64,000 bases of DNA from Sipunculus nudus. Taxonomy: Eukaryota > Annelida > Sipuncula > Golfingiida > Sipunculidae. The stretch is from the NCBI GenBank assembly GCA_026874595.1, contig CM049307.1, forward strand, positions 8,333,579 to 8,397,578. Reading direction: 5' to 3'. The position numbers and the translations under genes were made by a program. The notes under the pieces were generated by a model that was given only the letters and a program-made list of their open reading frames with translations, was not told the origin of the DNA and ran no database searches. How positions within the stretch are numbered: the stretch's first letter is position 1; every line of letters begins with the position of its first letter. Shown here piece by piece: positions 24,880-38,522 of the stretch.

Positions 24880-26944
24880 CAGTGTTGCTCCTAGAGTGCG
24901 GCATTGCTGCAATTTTATTGGCCGTGTCCCTTTGTTTTTAGGCAGGCGCGCCCAAGTGGACGCACTATTTACGCACGTGTCCCTCATAATTTTAATTATG
25001 CGACCCTTAAACGAATGTAGTTACATAAAAATTTATACAGATTTAAAAAAAAATCGATGTACGTATCCCTTCAGAGAGATTTGGGGAAATCCTCTGAATC
25101 CCTGATAAAACTATACGCGGGATTACATAATACACACAGATTTAATGGTCACACCATTGATGTCTTGAATGCATTGCCTCAGGGTTGGTCCATACACACG
25201 GAGGTGTTGCAGCTGTTCTGACAAAGATCGATGTTCTAGTGGTTGGAATAAAGTTGCAAGCAAGCGTCCAGTGCTCAACACTGACGTGATTTTCTTGAGC
25301 CTACATAGTCTCACGATAATGTATTTTAATTATTCATAAACATGAATATGAAAAAGCAGATATTTATAGGATTTATCGATGTTTAGAAGGGGTGACCTGG
25401 TCAATATTTACGGCGTTTCACCCCTAAGTTAATCCGCGAAGTACGGTTAGAAACTCGCCTACCCAGAATTTTGAAAGTTCGCTTGTCTTGTCAAGCAGTT
25501 CTCAATGACGTTAGACAATTTTGAATTATCAGATTGATCATTTCATTATAATGCCTTAGATTACTTTACTACAATAAGTAAGACGATTATTTCCCTCAAA
25601 GCACTTAGGTCAGGTCTTCCACAATGATCTCAAACAATTTGCCTGTATAGTGACATCGTTTCATGGCTGGCCAGCCAACCGATGGCCCCTCTTTTTTTTT
25701 AATGCATATTCCTATTCTGGACTGAATGTGTCATAAGCTTTAATTTGAATAGAAAATCCCTCGTTCGGAGAGCCTTGGGGTCACTTGATTTTGCTGCAGC
25801 CCAGTACGAAATTAAGCCCAAGCCGGGAAATATACTTCTTCGAAAATGTGATGTTTCACGTGACTAAATGACTCACTATCACAGTATATAATCAAAATGA
25901 AAATGTCATAATTAAGAAGAACTGATCTATTTTGTTATTGGTTGATTTATATTTCTCGGACCAATAATGCAGACGTTTTAAAATCGTTTGATACTGGTCA
26001 AACAAGTATGATATGGCAGCATATTTTCCCGGTTAAGCTGACATCGTTTCCGCATATATAGGCCTACATAGGTTAGCACGAAAATTGCAGGAATCAAGAT
26101 TCACTGATCAAAATATTCTGAGTACAGTTTCTGTAATAAATAAAGTTCGATTTTTTAAAGAAGTTGTGATTTCTATTAGTTTGATACTTACCAAACAATT
26201 ATAATAAGCCTATAAGGCAATGCCGGCCGCAAAATTTTCTCGGCTGACAAGTAACATCGTTCCATGGCTATATGCCTACGCTTAATTGACACGGAAATGT
26301 CACTTTCAGTTACCGATTGTTTTACTTTTATTGGGAACAGAAATTTGGATGTTTATTGTATTCCTTTCATTCTTGTCAAACTAAAATTTTATATTACCAT
26401 GCCCGTAACAGACTTTAACAAACTGATGCCATATCACAGCAATTTCAATGGTACTGTTGACTTTCTTAATAGCCTCTCTTTATAACATTAATCGACAGTG
26501 AATAAAACCTTGCGTAAATGTTTGTTTTATCCCCCGTTAACTGAGATGTTTTCAAAACATGTTTCGATACTGACTTGCAACTTTGAATGGTACAAGCTGT
26601 CGCGTGATTCCTCAATCAGCAACAAAGATGATTGTGTGTAAGCAATTTGCAATCTGTACATGGTCTTCTATGTATAATGTTGTTATTGAGACAAGAATTT
26701 CCTGGGCTTAAGTTTTATGAAGACGAGAGATTGGTGACCTGTAATATATGTAACAATTCCAGCCTTTACAATACCTATTATTCATTTCAAAATGCGCAAA
26801 ACTTAAAACATTCATATAACATTGATTATTTTAACAAAAAATTTGCTTCGAAGAACGTATCCCCACCTAATTTTGGTTTGTCCCCCAGAAATTTCATCAA
26901 GGGGCCCGGTGTCCCTTTGTGTTTCATGCCTAGGAGCAACACTG
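24880..26944. mobile_element. DNA transposon (non-autonomous) inserted into the 33-bp minisatellite
   Basis: A 2065-bp insert bounded by perfect 15-bp terminal inverted repeats, CAGTGTTGCTCCTAG, with the array continuing on both sides. The flanks are TTAA|G on the left (24875-24878) and T|TTAAG on the right (26946-26949), compatible with a TTAA target duplication. Equally, the array unit itself contains TTTAAG, so the duplication length is uncertain. CAGTG termini are common in hAT-like elements, while a TTAA duplication would suggest Kolobok or piggyBac. The interior differs from its surroundings (more CpG). A short frame near the right end has a CNICN pair (CxxC), reminiscent of zinc-finger transposase starts, but there is no full transposase. 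Confidence 0.85.
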
Positions 26945-27208
26945 TTTAAGTATAGGCCTTAGCAGAGGGTCTGGTGGTTTAAGTATTGGACTTAGCTTAG
27001 GGTCTGGTGGTTTAAGTGTAGGACTTAGCTTAGGGTCTGGTGGTTTAAGTGTAAGTTTTAGCTTAGGGTCTGGTGGTTTAAGTACAGGCCTTAGCAGAGG
27101 GTCTGGTGGTTTAACTTTTAAGTATAGGTCTTAGCAGAGGGTCTGGTAGGTTAAGTATAGGACTTAGCAGAGGGTCTCGTGGTTTAAGTGTAGGACTTAG
27201 CAGAGGGT
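26945..27208. repeat. 33-bp minisatellite, right part (about 8 units)
   Basis: Continuation of the array interrupted at 24880. Some units carry TTAGCTTAGGG in place of TTAGCAGAGGG, and this variant is seen only on this side. Confidence 0.95.
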
Positions 27209-27911
27209 AATTTGAATTGATCCTCAGAGTCCCTCAAGGACAAAATGATGTTCAGCAACATGGTATGACTTTGGACTATTCCTTGCCCTTTTCATATGAA
27301 ATCTGAAACCAAGAAGGGGTACTAATATTGGTACCTTCATCCTCATGTAGAAGACAATGACACCAACAGGCCAAGGGCCTACACTAAAATGATCACATAC
27401 ATATCATTAGTATTTATAGCAAAACCTAGGCTAATAATCAATATGAAAGTGTTTCCTGATCTCCATAGTCCAGAAATACTTTGATCTATGTCTGGGGGAG
27501 TCACTGCACTCTTTTCCCCATAAATAAGATGTTATAATAAGATAACCAAGTACAGCTGCAACAGTTAAAGCACAGACACAGACTACAGACAGCTGAGGGA
27601 ACTGTGTCTGTCCTCTCTGTGTAACAAGGCCACCTGACAGTTTATTTTTTAAACAAAGCATAACTGGGGACAAAAATAACCCTGCACTAGGCATCTGATG
27701 CAGTAACCGGCCCACTTATGATCCATAAATGAGCAAACCAGGAAAAGTTTACAATACAGTCATACTTGATCATCCACATGGTTATTTATACACTAGGCAA
27801 AGAAACCTGAAAATCAATTTGCAAAATGCTCAGGATCTCTCTGGACAGACAGTACACTACACTGAGAGCTCATAATAACTGTTACACTGCAGAAGCTGGT
27901 AAATATCTTTC

Positions 27912-28949
27912 GGACATTTCAGACACAGATGTTTTGGACTAGAACATTTGGGACTAGGATGTTCCGGACTAGGACGTTTCAGACAGATCAACATTATTAC
28001 AATAAATTAACCTTTCAAAATATAATTGTGAATGTATTAGTGGACCTATATAAATTTAATGATATTTTATACCATTATCATATTATATGATTATCATATA
28101 CCATTTAAAATATACTGTTTGAATGTATCAATGTATATATATTTACTGATACATTTTTTTTTCAAACAGGCATACATCCTGCCAACTAATGAATTATAAA
28201 ATAGATAGAAGAAAATTTACAAGGAATTGCAAGCCAGATTCAAAATCTGTGTGAGGATAGAGCCTCCGGCAGAATCAGTATCCCAGAATTGCTTTGTGGT
28301 GTCAGCCACAACTTGAGAGGTGGTCAGCCTAACATATAATTTTAAGGTTTGGATAATGGATACTGCCTATGTCAACTTAGTGCAAATTGTTAAAATAAGT
28401 ATTCATCAACAACACCATCACAGAATATATGAGTTTTTATTAGAGGTGGTCAGCCTGACATATAATTTTTAGGTGTGGATAATGGAAACTGTCTATGTGA
28501 ACAGAACTTTAAATAGAAATGATCAACTCTGTGAAATTGTTAAAATAAGTATCCATGAAATTTTTTATGGAGATTTTTATGAGAATGAGCTATAATATTT
28601 ATGCATCATTACTATATTTTTGTAGTTTTCAGTTTTATTAAAAAGTGTTCTCTTATCACCAATTTACTCTTTTCTCAGTTTGCTTTCTTACAAAAACTGC
28701 CCTGAAAAACCTGTATCTTTCTGCTTACAAATACCACAAAAGTAATCATATAATAATTTTATAATAAATCCCTATTTTTTGTAGCCAAATAAATATTAAA
28801 TCAATAAACGTATGGGTACACTGATACATTGGAAATTATATTTTAAAAGGTTACTATATGGTTATAATATTGATCTGTCCAAAACATCCTCCCTTGCAAA
28901 AAGGCCTGTCCAGACATCCTAGTCCGGAATGTCCTAGTCCGAAATGTCC
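27912..28949. mobile_element. Foldback/MITE element with long inverted arms
   Basis: The left arm starts GGACATTTCAGAC and the right arm, read in reverse, starts GGACATTTCGGAC. Both arms carry two or three GGACTAGGAYGTTYC-like copies, then GACAGATCAAYATTAT, then AACCTTT.AAAATATAATT, and further matches (AATGTAT.AGTG.ACC). The arms reach at least 120 bases. The core has two direct copies of GGTGGTCAGCCT.ACATATAATTT (about 28318 and 28446). There is no coding capacity. Confidence 0.8.
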
Positions 28950-31900
28950 ATCTACCTCTAGTGACAGTTAGGGCATCAGGGTTTAACTTTTAATCACAAA
29001 GTTTGAAAAATATTAGTCAATAAACCTGATGTGTTCTGAATATTTTTTTTCTAGTCACAAGTGACAGTCACACTCACAGGTCATATGATTTAACATTTAA
29101 TAAGCAAAAGACCAACTGTAAATATGTGCACTAGAACACCCACTTATGGTTCCTGTTTGGACTGAGTTCGCTAAGATGACAATATTAAATATATTTGGCA
29201 GAGTAGTCCCTGTTACCCTGTGTATAAAAAGTTAAACATGAGAATCATCCATGTGCACTCTTGTGACTTCACATTCAAGAATCCATCTTTCATTTGGCAA
29301 TTGGTTTAATGTCTCACAAGATCTTAGCCTTGTCAAGTTGATTACTTCACCAACATCAGCCCTGGATGTAGGCCTCACTACCAACATGTACCCCTGGGTA
29401 CAGGCTTACATATAATGTCAGTGGTTGTTACCTTGTCCATTCATGCTGGTTTAAGTGTCGGAGGCACAGCAGGTCAGTGTCTCTAGTAATCAATTAACAG
29501 ACAGTCATTTAAAATCAAAGTAAATGTCCCTGCAGGGGGTTTCACTGTTGTTGAAACTCAAGTCCACTCCAGATGTCTTGTTGTCTTGTGACAACTGTGT
29601 GATGTTATGCTCTGGTGAACACCATGAGGAAAAATCAGTTATATCTCAACTGTGAACAAATTTGATTAACCTGAACGTATATGCTGTGATATGTATGGGG
29701 CTATGGGTATATGGGTTGGTTACAATAAAACAAATCCATAAAAACTTTCTGTCTGATAGGTTAAATCATCATGCATGGTTCATTAAGAAACACTGATCCT
29801 TGTTCAAAAATATCTGAATATGGTTATTTAATGTCAGAGATGTGATCTTATTTTTAAAATAGGTCTATACAAAGTCACTATAGCTTTGTGAGTATGCTGT
29901 TAGGGTCAAGATGCACAGAGTTTATCAGGAATAAACTGTATATGACAGGCGTCAGATCAGGAGTTTGTGTCACTCACTCTTGGCAGACATTCTGACACTG
30001 TAAATAAACAACACTGACCTGGCAAAGTTTCCTGTTGGCAAAAGATGGTACCAAACTAATTAAACAGAACTTTAAATATATTTTTAGGGGTTTTCTTTTG
30101 TTTCTTCAATATCCTGAGTGATAGAGGATAATTTCTGGGAAAACCTGTGAGAGCTATAGCAATCTATAAAACATTTATGAACATTTCACAATTTGTTGAT
30201 TTGCGTGATCATGCTATATATATACATTTGTATGGTTATATCATATTATTAAATAATACAGAGTTCAGGAGATGTTGTAACCTTTATTAAACATTACAGA
30301 ACTTCCTAATATCAGAGGGCTGAAAGACAGAAGACTAATTCTTCACAATAAATAAAGCAGGATGTTTATTTTAATGCAAACTCGCTGGTAGAGAATAACA
30401 TAATTATTATACAATTTTACCATATTAATGTAAATCTGTAATAGTATAATACAGATCTGGTCACATTTTCTTAAGGTTTTTAGTGTACTGTGATATATAC
30501 TGCATGTTACCCACATCACCAGAGCCTTAATACACAATCAAAGCTACAGTGGTTACCTGATGAGTTGACAAAATCTTTCCATAAAAATTTTAATTAAGTA
30601 AGGCAAAAATAACAACCTCATGATTAAAAGTTAATCAAAAAGACAAAACATTTTATTTATTATTATTTTGTTTCACCAACTGAAGACACCATTTTAAAAT
30701 AAATTTATAATAAATACTACTGGAATGTATACTTTACATTTACCACCATAATTACTACAGCTTATCTGACTACTAGTGGCTGCAATTTAAAATGTTGTGG
30801 AATTGGTACAGTAAACTCCATGTCACTGTGATACACTGGTACCAACTGGTAAGCGAACAATGTAAACCAACTTCTGGACAGGGAGAGAGTACAGAAAGCA
30901 TGAGCACCATGACTATGAGGCAAGTTAAGTTCAGAACTCAGTGTAGAACATAAATCAACCAAGCATGGCCACCAACAGCAGTCTACAGCAAGACCAAGTG
31001 ACTGGAATCAGGACAAACAATATTGCCTCAGCACACAAGACAACATGTAGGTATGAACACTCTGTGTACAGGGAATGATACCTGATCACCGTGAGGCAGC
31101 ATCAGTGTAATCTTTATTTAATTAATGAAAGCAGACATGTGACACCAAGCTCTTGTCTATGGTGTCACTGAGTGACACAGGCTGAATTTAAATCCATTAG
31201 ATCACTCCGTCAACAAATAGTATAGTAGTTTTACGCAGGATTTTGTACCATCCTTTCAGGCATTTCACAGCATTGATGATAAAACAAATGTTTAGTGATG
31301 TCTGTATATACTGTTGTTGGCTTCATGTTCGTGGGGTTAAAATTCATGATTTCTACTTTTTCAGCGTTTCGTCATGGTCCCATTTTCATGATTTCGCCAT
31401 ATTAACAGCTTACATGGTGTTATAAGTTATTATATTTATTAACTATATAAAAAAATATGTACAAAATCTTAATTATTGGATAGGGATCAAAGGTTACAAT
31501 CTTTGAATATATACAAGATCTATTTAAACATTTATTTTGAATCTTAACTTTCATAAGGTTTTATTTTCAGGAATAATTCCCCTTACACACATATTGTTAA
31601 TTTGTAACCCTCCTGAACAAAAAGGCAGCAACAGCATATTTATATTTTCATTTCATTTCTCTTAACTGCATAAAAGATCCAAAACAATACTTTTGTATTC
31701 ACAACTTCAGCTACCAAATTTATTTATATAATGGCCCATTCTAGTTTGGTCCCTAATGAAGGTATCAAAAACATAATAAAACATTACATGAAATTCACAG
31801 AAAGGAAAGATCTACGGAGGACCTTTTTATCAAAATATTACAACTGCATCTCCTTTTGTCTGACTGGGAATACAAATCATCTAAAATTAAAATGTCACAC

Positions 31901-32591
31901 TCTCTGCTCATATCTGATTTAACAGATTTGGTATCATTCATATTTTCTACCATGTTGACCACAAGTTCCTTTATGGTTATCTTAGTAGTTTTTTTGGTCT
32001 ATTAAGATGATCACATATGCTTTCCCTTTCCAACTGCTGGGGAAGGATGTTGGTTCATCTGACAGATGACAGTGAGTCAGCCATGCTACTTCAGTCAGAT
32101 AAGCTATAACATATAGACCAGAAATAATCAGGGGTAAAAAATATTACAGGAAGCCTCCAGGAACCAAGGAGAGAGAGACCTCTTCTGAATGCAAAACATG
32201 CTGGACAGGTGCACAGCAAATGTGAACATGTTCTGGTTATTCATACCCACAGGATTTACATGACATGACTTGACAGGTATTTTTTATGCACATTTCTACA
32301 ACACATGACTGGATCTCCATGAAGATGACACATTCAAATATAAGGACATTTCACAGTCTTCAACCCCAGCTTTAGATTTTTCACTTGATGATCCCCGTCA
32401 GTACAGATACTATGAAAGTTTTGCATCAACACCTACCATGCCAACTTGATACTGCCAAAATTAACACCACATATGACCGATTTGCAAAACATATGAATCT
32501 GGAACATTTTTTTAACCGATTGGCCAAGTTATGCCTGTTCATTTGTACATAACTTATGGCAATTTCACCAAAAAACAGAAATGATGAGAGT

Positions 32592-32627
<36 letters not shown>

Positions 32628-32948
32628 GAACCTAGTTTGAATCCAATACATCACAGCAACACTGTTTACACAGAGCTCAAGAGCTTCTAGAGCAATGCTT
32701 TAGCCAATAGCACCAGAAGCAATTCATGCTGGTCCAAATGGTGTATGTAAAATAAGATTGTTGTAAGATTTTGTATATACAGGTATCATACAAGATGCAG
32801 CATATCAGCAAAATCGTCCAAAGTGATATTGGGAGATATAATTCACTTCCTTCAAATGGTAATATGCAATGTGAAATATTACTCATAATTTACAAACTAC
32901 CCATCATCTTTTAGTTTGACCCAATGCCAAATGGGCACAAAAATAATA

Positions 32949-34944
32949 ACTAGATGTATCTTGGCACCGCAGGTGCCATAGTATCCCAAGACAATTAACT
33001 CCCCCCCCCCTGGCGGTGTCCGAACCATCATGAAACCATAGTACCCCCTGAATTTGTCTGGAAATACAATAAAATTCATCCAATAACCCACGTCTATATA
33101 AATATTTACATTAGATGAAAGAAATCTGCCCATAAGTTTTTGACTTATAATTGCCTACAGTACTGTTATTAAAATGTGCAAAGCAAGAAAAGGTGGCGCC
33201 ACCTGTCTTCTGCAGAAGACACCCGCTATCCTAGATCTTCAGTCAGTTTGATTTTTTAATTATTCCATGCATCCCTTACTAAGAAATTTAAGTTTTTGTG
33301 TGAATTTCACTGCAGGTGCCATTGTGTCCCAACACAATTAATCCCCCCACTCCCAGCCTTGAAGAACAGGCCCCAATCTTGAACTCAGAAGCAAAAACTG
33401 ACAATTCGCAGGCCACCATGGTTCCTTCCATCTATCAACTTAAAAATATAAGTATGGGAAAATCATTTTAGCATTAATACATCAAGGTCACCCATATTTG
33501 AACCTATTGTAGCCCTTGATAAGATGCATCAAACCTGTTGGTTTAGTGACTGTACCTCAAATTCTTTTAAAGTTAATGCGGAAACATCATTTTAACATTA
33601 TCGTCTCTGTGACCTTTAAAAATGCCCCAAGGTCATCCATATTTGAACTTGACTTAGCCCTTGATAAGATGCATCTAACCTGTAAGTTTGGTGTCTGTAC
33701 CAACATTTTTTTTAGTTATTGCTGTAATTTCATTTTAACATTATCGCTGCTGTGACCTTGAAAAAATATATCAAGGTCATCCATGTTCAAATTTGACCTG
33801 GCCGTTGATAAGATGCATCAAACTTGTGGGTTTGGTGACTGTACCTCGAATTCTTACAAAGTTATTCTGTTTAAACATCATTTTAGCAAGAAAACAACAT
33901 AAGGTGACGCCACCTGTCTTCTGTAGAAAACAATGCTATCAAAGATATTATGTCAATTTGATTTTTGGACCAATTCATGCATTCCTCGGTGAGATATTAA
34001 AGTTAACATCATTTCAGCATTATCGCCTATGCGACCTTGAAAAATGCATCAAGGTCATCCATATTCAAACTTGGCCTAGCCCTTGATAAGATGCATCTAA
34101 ACTGTAGGTTTTGTGACTGTACTATAATTTTAGCATAATTGCTGCTGTGACCTTGAAAAAATGCATCAAGGTCATCCATTTTTGAACTTGACCTAGCCGT
34201 TGATAAGATGTATCAAACCTTTGGGTTTGGTGACTGTACCTCAAATTCTTACAGGTGACGGAGTTAACATCATTTTAACAAGAAAACGACACAAGGTGGC
34301 GCCACCTGTCTTCTGCAAAAGACAAAGCTATCCAAGATCTTCGTCAATTTGATTTTTGGATCATTCCATATATCCCTTACTGAGATATTAAAGATTTTGT
34401 GTGAAATTCACCAAAAATGGGAATATTCAAGGTCAAGGCCACTCTCATAGAAAAGATCATGACCCCAGTTTAAATAAACATCTCCTGCTGGGTATGTATA
34501 TGCATAATATAAAAGAAATCTGTCCATTAGTTTTTGACTTATAATGCTCACAGTACTGTCAAGTGGCAATTCTGGGGGTATTAAAAGGCATGAAAACAAG
34601 TAAATAATAGGTGGCGCCACCAGTTTCTGGAATATGACAACCCTATCCATGATCTTTGATCAACTTGATTCTGGTATCAATCCATGCAAGATTTCTTGAG
34701 ATATTTTAGAATTGGTGTGATTTTCCCCAAAATTGGACCTATTTAAGGTCAAGGACACTCTCCTTGTAAAGGTCATGACCTCATTTTAAATAGGCGTCGT
34801 CCTCTCACCCATATCTATACATATACCAAGTTAGGTAAAGATCCATGAAATAATTTTTGAGTTATCGCACCAATAAGATTTTTATGTGGTGGCGGCGGGA
34901 CGGGTATGAAAACATATAGTATCCCCAGACTTTGTCTGGGGATA
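32949..34944 (+). mobile_element. Family B pearl/Helentron-like element, full length
   Basis: Left end ACTAGATGTATCTTGGCACC with a stem (TTGGCACC-GCA-GGTGCCA). The core monomers carry CAAGGTCATCCATATT..AACTTGACCTAGCC and TTGATAAGATGCATC, and then a second monomer type with GGTGGCGCCACC. The palindrome is exact at 33192-33203, 34295-34306 and 34610-34621. The right end is a perfect stem-loop, TATCCCCAGAC-TTT-GTCTGGGGATA, at 34920-34944. A C10 run lies at about 33001. Confidence 0.8.
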
Positions 34945-35374
34945 CAATTTAAAATAAAACTAAAATATCATGAGATAACATCTATATCATGTCAAGTATT
35001 TTAGCTGATATGGATTTACTTTCATGTTTACTAGACTATTTAGATTATACTTATTAGAACTGTTTTTTCTCACTATGGCAATATTAATTGCATTTACACA
35101 AATGTTTTCATCCATAGCTGGGTCATTTCTTCACAATTTAAATATGACACTACACATTTTGGGAAGGTAGCCTCACTTCTGCTGATAAAGAGAAGTTGCT
35201 GTGTTATCATAAATTTATAATTTTACTGTACACAAACTATGGCTAATGGAATAAATTTATATAATATAAATTATAACCAGTTGCTCATATGTAGCGTTAA
35301 ACAATGATCATCAACTGCTAATTAGCAAACAACCAATATTAATATTAAAGGTAGCATATATATATTATCCTTCT

Positions 35375-35903
35375 CTGATATGGGTAACAGAGACCTAATT
35401 TCTGGTTTCCATGGAGACTTTTCATAGGTCTCTCAGAATGTCAAGAATGAAGATTCTAGGTCCAGTTTTTACGATTTGTTCCCTGTTAACAGATGTCCAC
35501 ATTTTTAAAGGTCTCAAAAATAGAGAAAAAAATTTGTTAAAAAATCGAAAAAAATGCAGGTGGCGCCACCAGTCTGCAGAAACTGATGAAACATCTCATG
35601 ATGAATATGCATGCCAAAAAATCATGACCATCAGTGATGTAGTTAATGAGATTTTGAAGTTTTTGTATGAAATTTTTCACTATTCTGGGGGGTACTTTGG
35701 GCCCCATAGCTTAAAGGATATGGGTAACAGAGACCCAATTCCAGGTTTCCAAGGAGATTTTTCATGGACCACTCTGGATGTAAAGTAAGAAGATTCCAGG
35801 TCCAGTGGTTACGATTTGTGCCCTGTTAACGGACAGACGCCAAGACGGCCGACAGACAAAAGGTGATTTCTATAGCTCAGATGACTTACAGTCAGCTGAG
35901 CTA
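35375..35903 (+). mobile_element. Family A element, right portion
   Basis: About 1.5 monomers of family A (ATGGGTAACAGAGACC, GATTCCAGGTCCAG.GGTTACG), the exact palindrome at 35559-35570, degenerate GGAC repeats (35830-35856) and the terminal stem-loop TAGCTCAG..CTGAGCTA at 35873-35903. It is truncated on the left. Confidence 0.75.
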
Positions 35904-35999
35904 AAAACCTGCTAAATTTTAATTGAAATCTCCTCTTACTGCCTCATAACTTTACTCTTTGTTTTTTAGTTAAACCGGGGTAAAATATACACTTTCTCA

Positions 36000-36470
36000 A
36001 AACAATGATTCTAGATTTGACTTTGAAGGTCAAGGACACCGCTTTTCAAACTCCAATGAGATTTTGGCAGATAGAACTGGTGTGTCAAATTTGAAGAAAA
36101 AATCTTCAGTACTTCCAAAGCTATGGGGGGTCACAATAATCCTAGAATTGCATATCAAGGTCAAGGTCACTGGATTTGGAACTCTTTCAGGAGTTTGGTA
36201 GTAACAATGAATGTTTAAAATTATGGAAGAAAAATATGCAGCCCTGCAAGAGTTATCACATTCACATGACATTTACTATAATTAGGTTGATTTGACATTG
36301 AAGATGGTCAGGGTCACCAGGTTTCAAACTTGTCTAAGATTTAGGATCAACAATGAGTGCTTAAAATGTTGGAGGAAAATTTGCAGCCCTTCAAAATTAT
36401 CACATTGACAAGATATCCTACAGACGACGATTGACGACGACAGACAATGGCACATAAAACGTCTCCCCTT
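36000..36470 (+). mobile_element. Family G repeat fragment ending in GACGAC repeats
   Basis: About three diverged monomers around 150 bp (AAGGTCAAGGACACC / AAGGTCAAGGTCACTGGATT / GTCAGGGTCACCAGG, each followed by ATGGAAGAAAAAT.TGCAGCCCT). It ends with ACGACGATTGACGACGACAG. No clear terminal stem is visible. The arrangement is the same as in the other families. Confidence 0.6.
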
Positions 36471-36507
36471 ATTTATTATCATCTTAACATGCAAGATACA
36501 TTAATTA

Positions 36508-38522
36508 ACTAGACATTTCTTGGCACCGCAGGTGCCAGAGTATCCCCAGACATAGTAGCCCCCCCCCTTAAGAATAGGCCCCCATTTTAGCAGCATATAC
36601 TGACACTTGGCAAGCAATTGTTGTTTCCTCAATCTATCAATCCACAACCTTTTTGAACATGTTGGTCCTGTGACCTTGACCTTTGACCTCATGACCCCAA
36701 ATCAATTCGGGTCTTGCTTTTCCAATGGGACATATACAAGTCAAGTTTGAAATCTTTACATCAATAAAAGCAAGAATTATCATCCAGAAACTAATTTTTG
36801 GACAGATGGCTCCTGTTACCTTCACCTTTGACCTTGTGACCTCAAAATTGATAGGGGTCTTCCTGTCTTGGCAAGATGAAAGATCTGAGATGAAATGTTT
36901 GGCTGAAAATGCATCCACATTTTGTTAAAGATATGTCCTGTGACCTTGACCTTTGACCTCATGACCCCAAAATCAATTCGGGTCTTGCTTTTCCAATGGG
37001 TCATATACAAGTCAAGTTTGAAATCCATACATCAATAAAAGCAGGAATTACCATCCAGAAACTAATTCTTGGACAGATGGCTCCTGTGGCCTTGACCTTT
37101 GACATTGTGACCTCAAATTTGATAGGGTTCTTCCTCTATTGGCAGATGAACTATATGTGCAAGATGAAAGGTCTGAGATGAAATGTTTGGCTGTCAATGC
37201 ATCCATAATTTTTTAAAGATGTGTCCTGTGACCTTGACCTTTGACCTCATGACCCCAAAATCATTTGGAGTCTTGCTTTTTCAATGGGACATATATAAGT
37301 CAAGTTTGAAATCAATACATCAATAAAAGCAGGAATTATCATCCAGAAACTAATTTTTGGACAGATGGCTCCAGTGGCCTTAACCTTTGACCTTGTGACC
37401 CCAAAATTGATATGGATCATCCACTATTGGCAAGTGAGCTATATATTCAGGATGGAAGACCCGGGATGAAAGTTTGGCTTAAAATGCATCCACAGTATCT
37501 TTTAAGATGAAAGTCCAGTGACCTTGACCTTTGACCTCATGACCCTAGAACCTATAGGGTTCTTACTTTAGTGGTGGGCCATACATAAGTCACGTTTGAA
37601 ATCCATATGGCTATCAACACTGGAGATATCATAAGAGGTGTGTGATTTTCACCAAATATGGACACATTAAAAGTCAAGGCCACTCTCATGGTAAAGGTCA
37701 TGACCCAAATGTAAATAGACCTCATCCCATAACACCATCTCTCTGCATGTGCATAATATTAAAGAAATCTGTCCATTAGTTTTCGACTTATAATGCTCGA
37801 AGTACTGTCAAGTGGCAATTATGGGGGTATCAAACGGCGTAAAAACAAAAGAAAGATAACAGGTGGCGCCATCTGTTTCCAGTACATGACATTACTATCC
37901 AAGATCTTCAGTCAAGTTGATTTTTGGACCAATCCATGCATCCCTTATTGAGATATTAATGATTTTGTGTGATTTTTACCATATATGGCAATATTCAAGG
38001 TCGAAGCCACTCCCATAGGAAAGGTCATGACCCCAATTTAAATAACCATCATCCCATAACCCGTATCTATGTATATGCATAATATAAAAGAAATCTGTCC
38101 ATTAGTTTTTGACTTATAATGCTCACAGTACTGTCAAGCGGCAATTTTGGAGGTATTAAACGGCACGAAAACAAGTCAAGAATAATAGGTGGCGCCACCA
38201 GTTTCTGGAACATGACAACCCTATCCATGATCTTCCATCAACTTGATTTTGGGATCAATCCATGCAAGATTTCTTGAGATATTTTAGAATTTGTGTGATT
38301 TTCCCCCAAAATTGGACCTATTCAAGGTCAAGGACACTCTCCTAGTAAAGGTCATGACCTCATTTTAAATAGGCGTCGTCCTCTCACCCATATCTATACA
38401 TATACCAAGTTTGGTAAAGATCCGTGAAATATTTTTGGAGTTATCGCGCCAACAAGATTTAAATGCGGCGGCGGCGGGACCGGTATGAAAACATATAGTA
38501 TCCCAGACTTTGTCTGGGGATA
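36508..38522 (+). mobile_element. Family B pearl/Helentron-like element, second full-length copy
   Basis: The left end is ACTAGACATTTCTTGGCACC with the same GGCACC-GCA-GGTGCC stem as the 32949 copy. The core starts with about 270-280-bp monomers carrying a perfect TGACCTTGACCTTTGACCT at 36671, 36941, 37229 and 37519. The right part matches the right part of the 32949 element. The end stem-loop is TATCCC-AGAC-TTT-GTCTGGGGATA at 38499-38522. The left halves of the two copies differ, so monomer content is modular while the ends are shared. Confidence 0.8.

Noticed and set aside
26632-26949. Zinc-finger transposase gene at the right end of the 24880-26944 element
   Set aside because: Only one CxxC pair in about 105 residues, no catalytic residues, and the frame runs through the terminal repeat.
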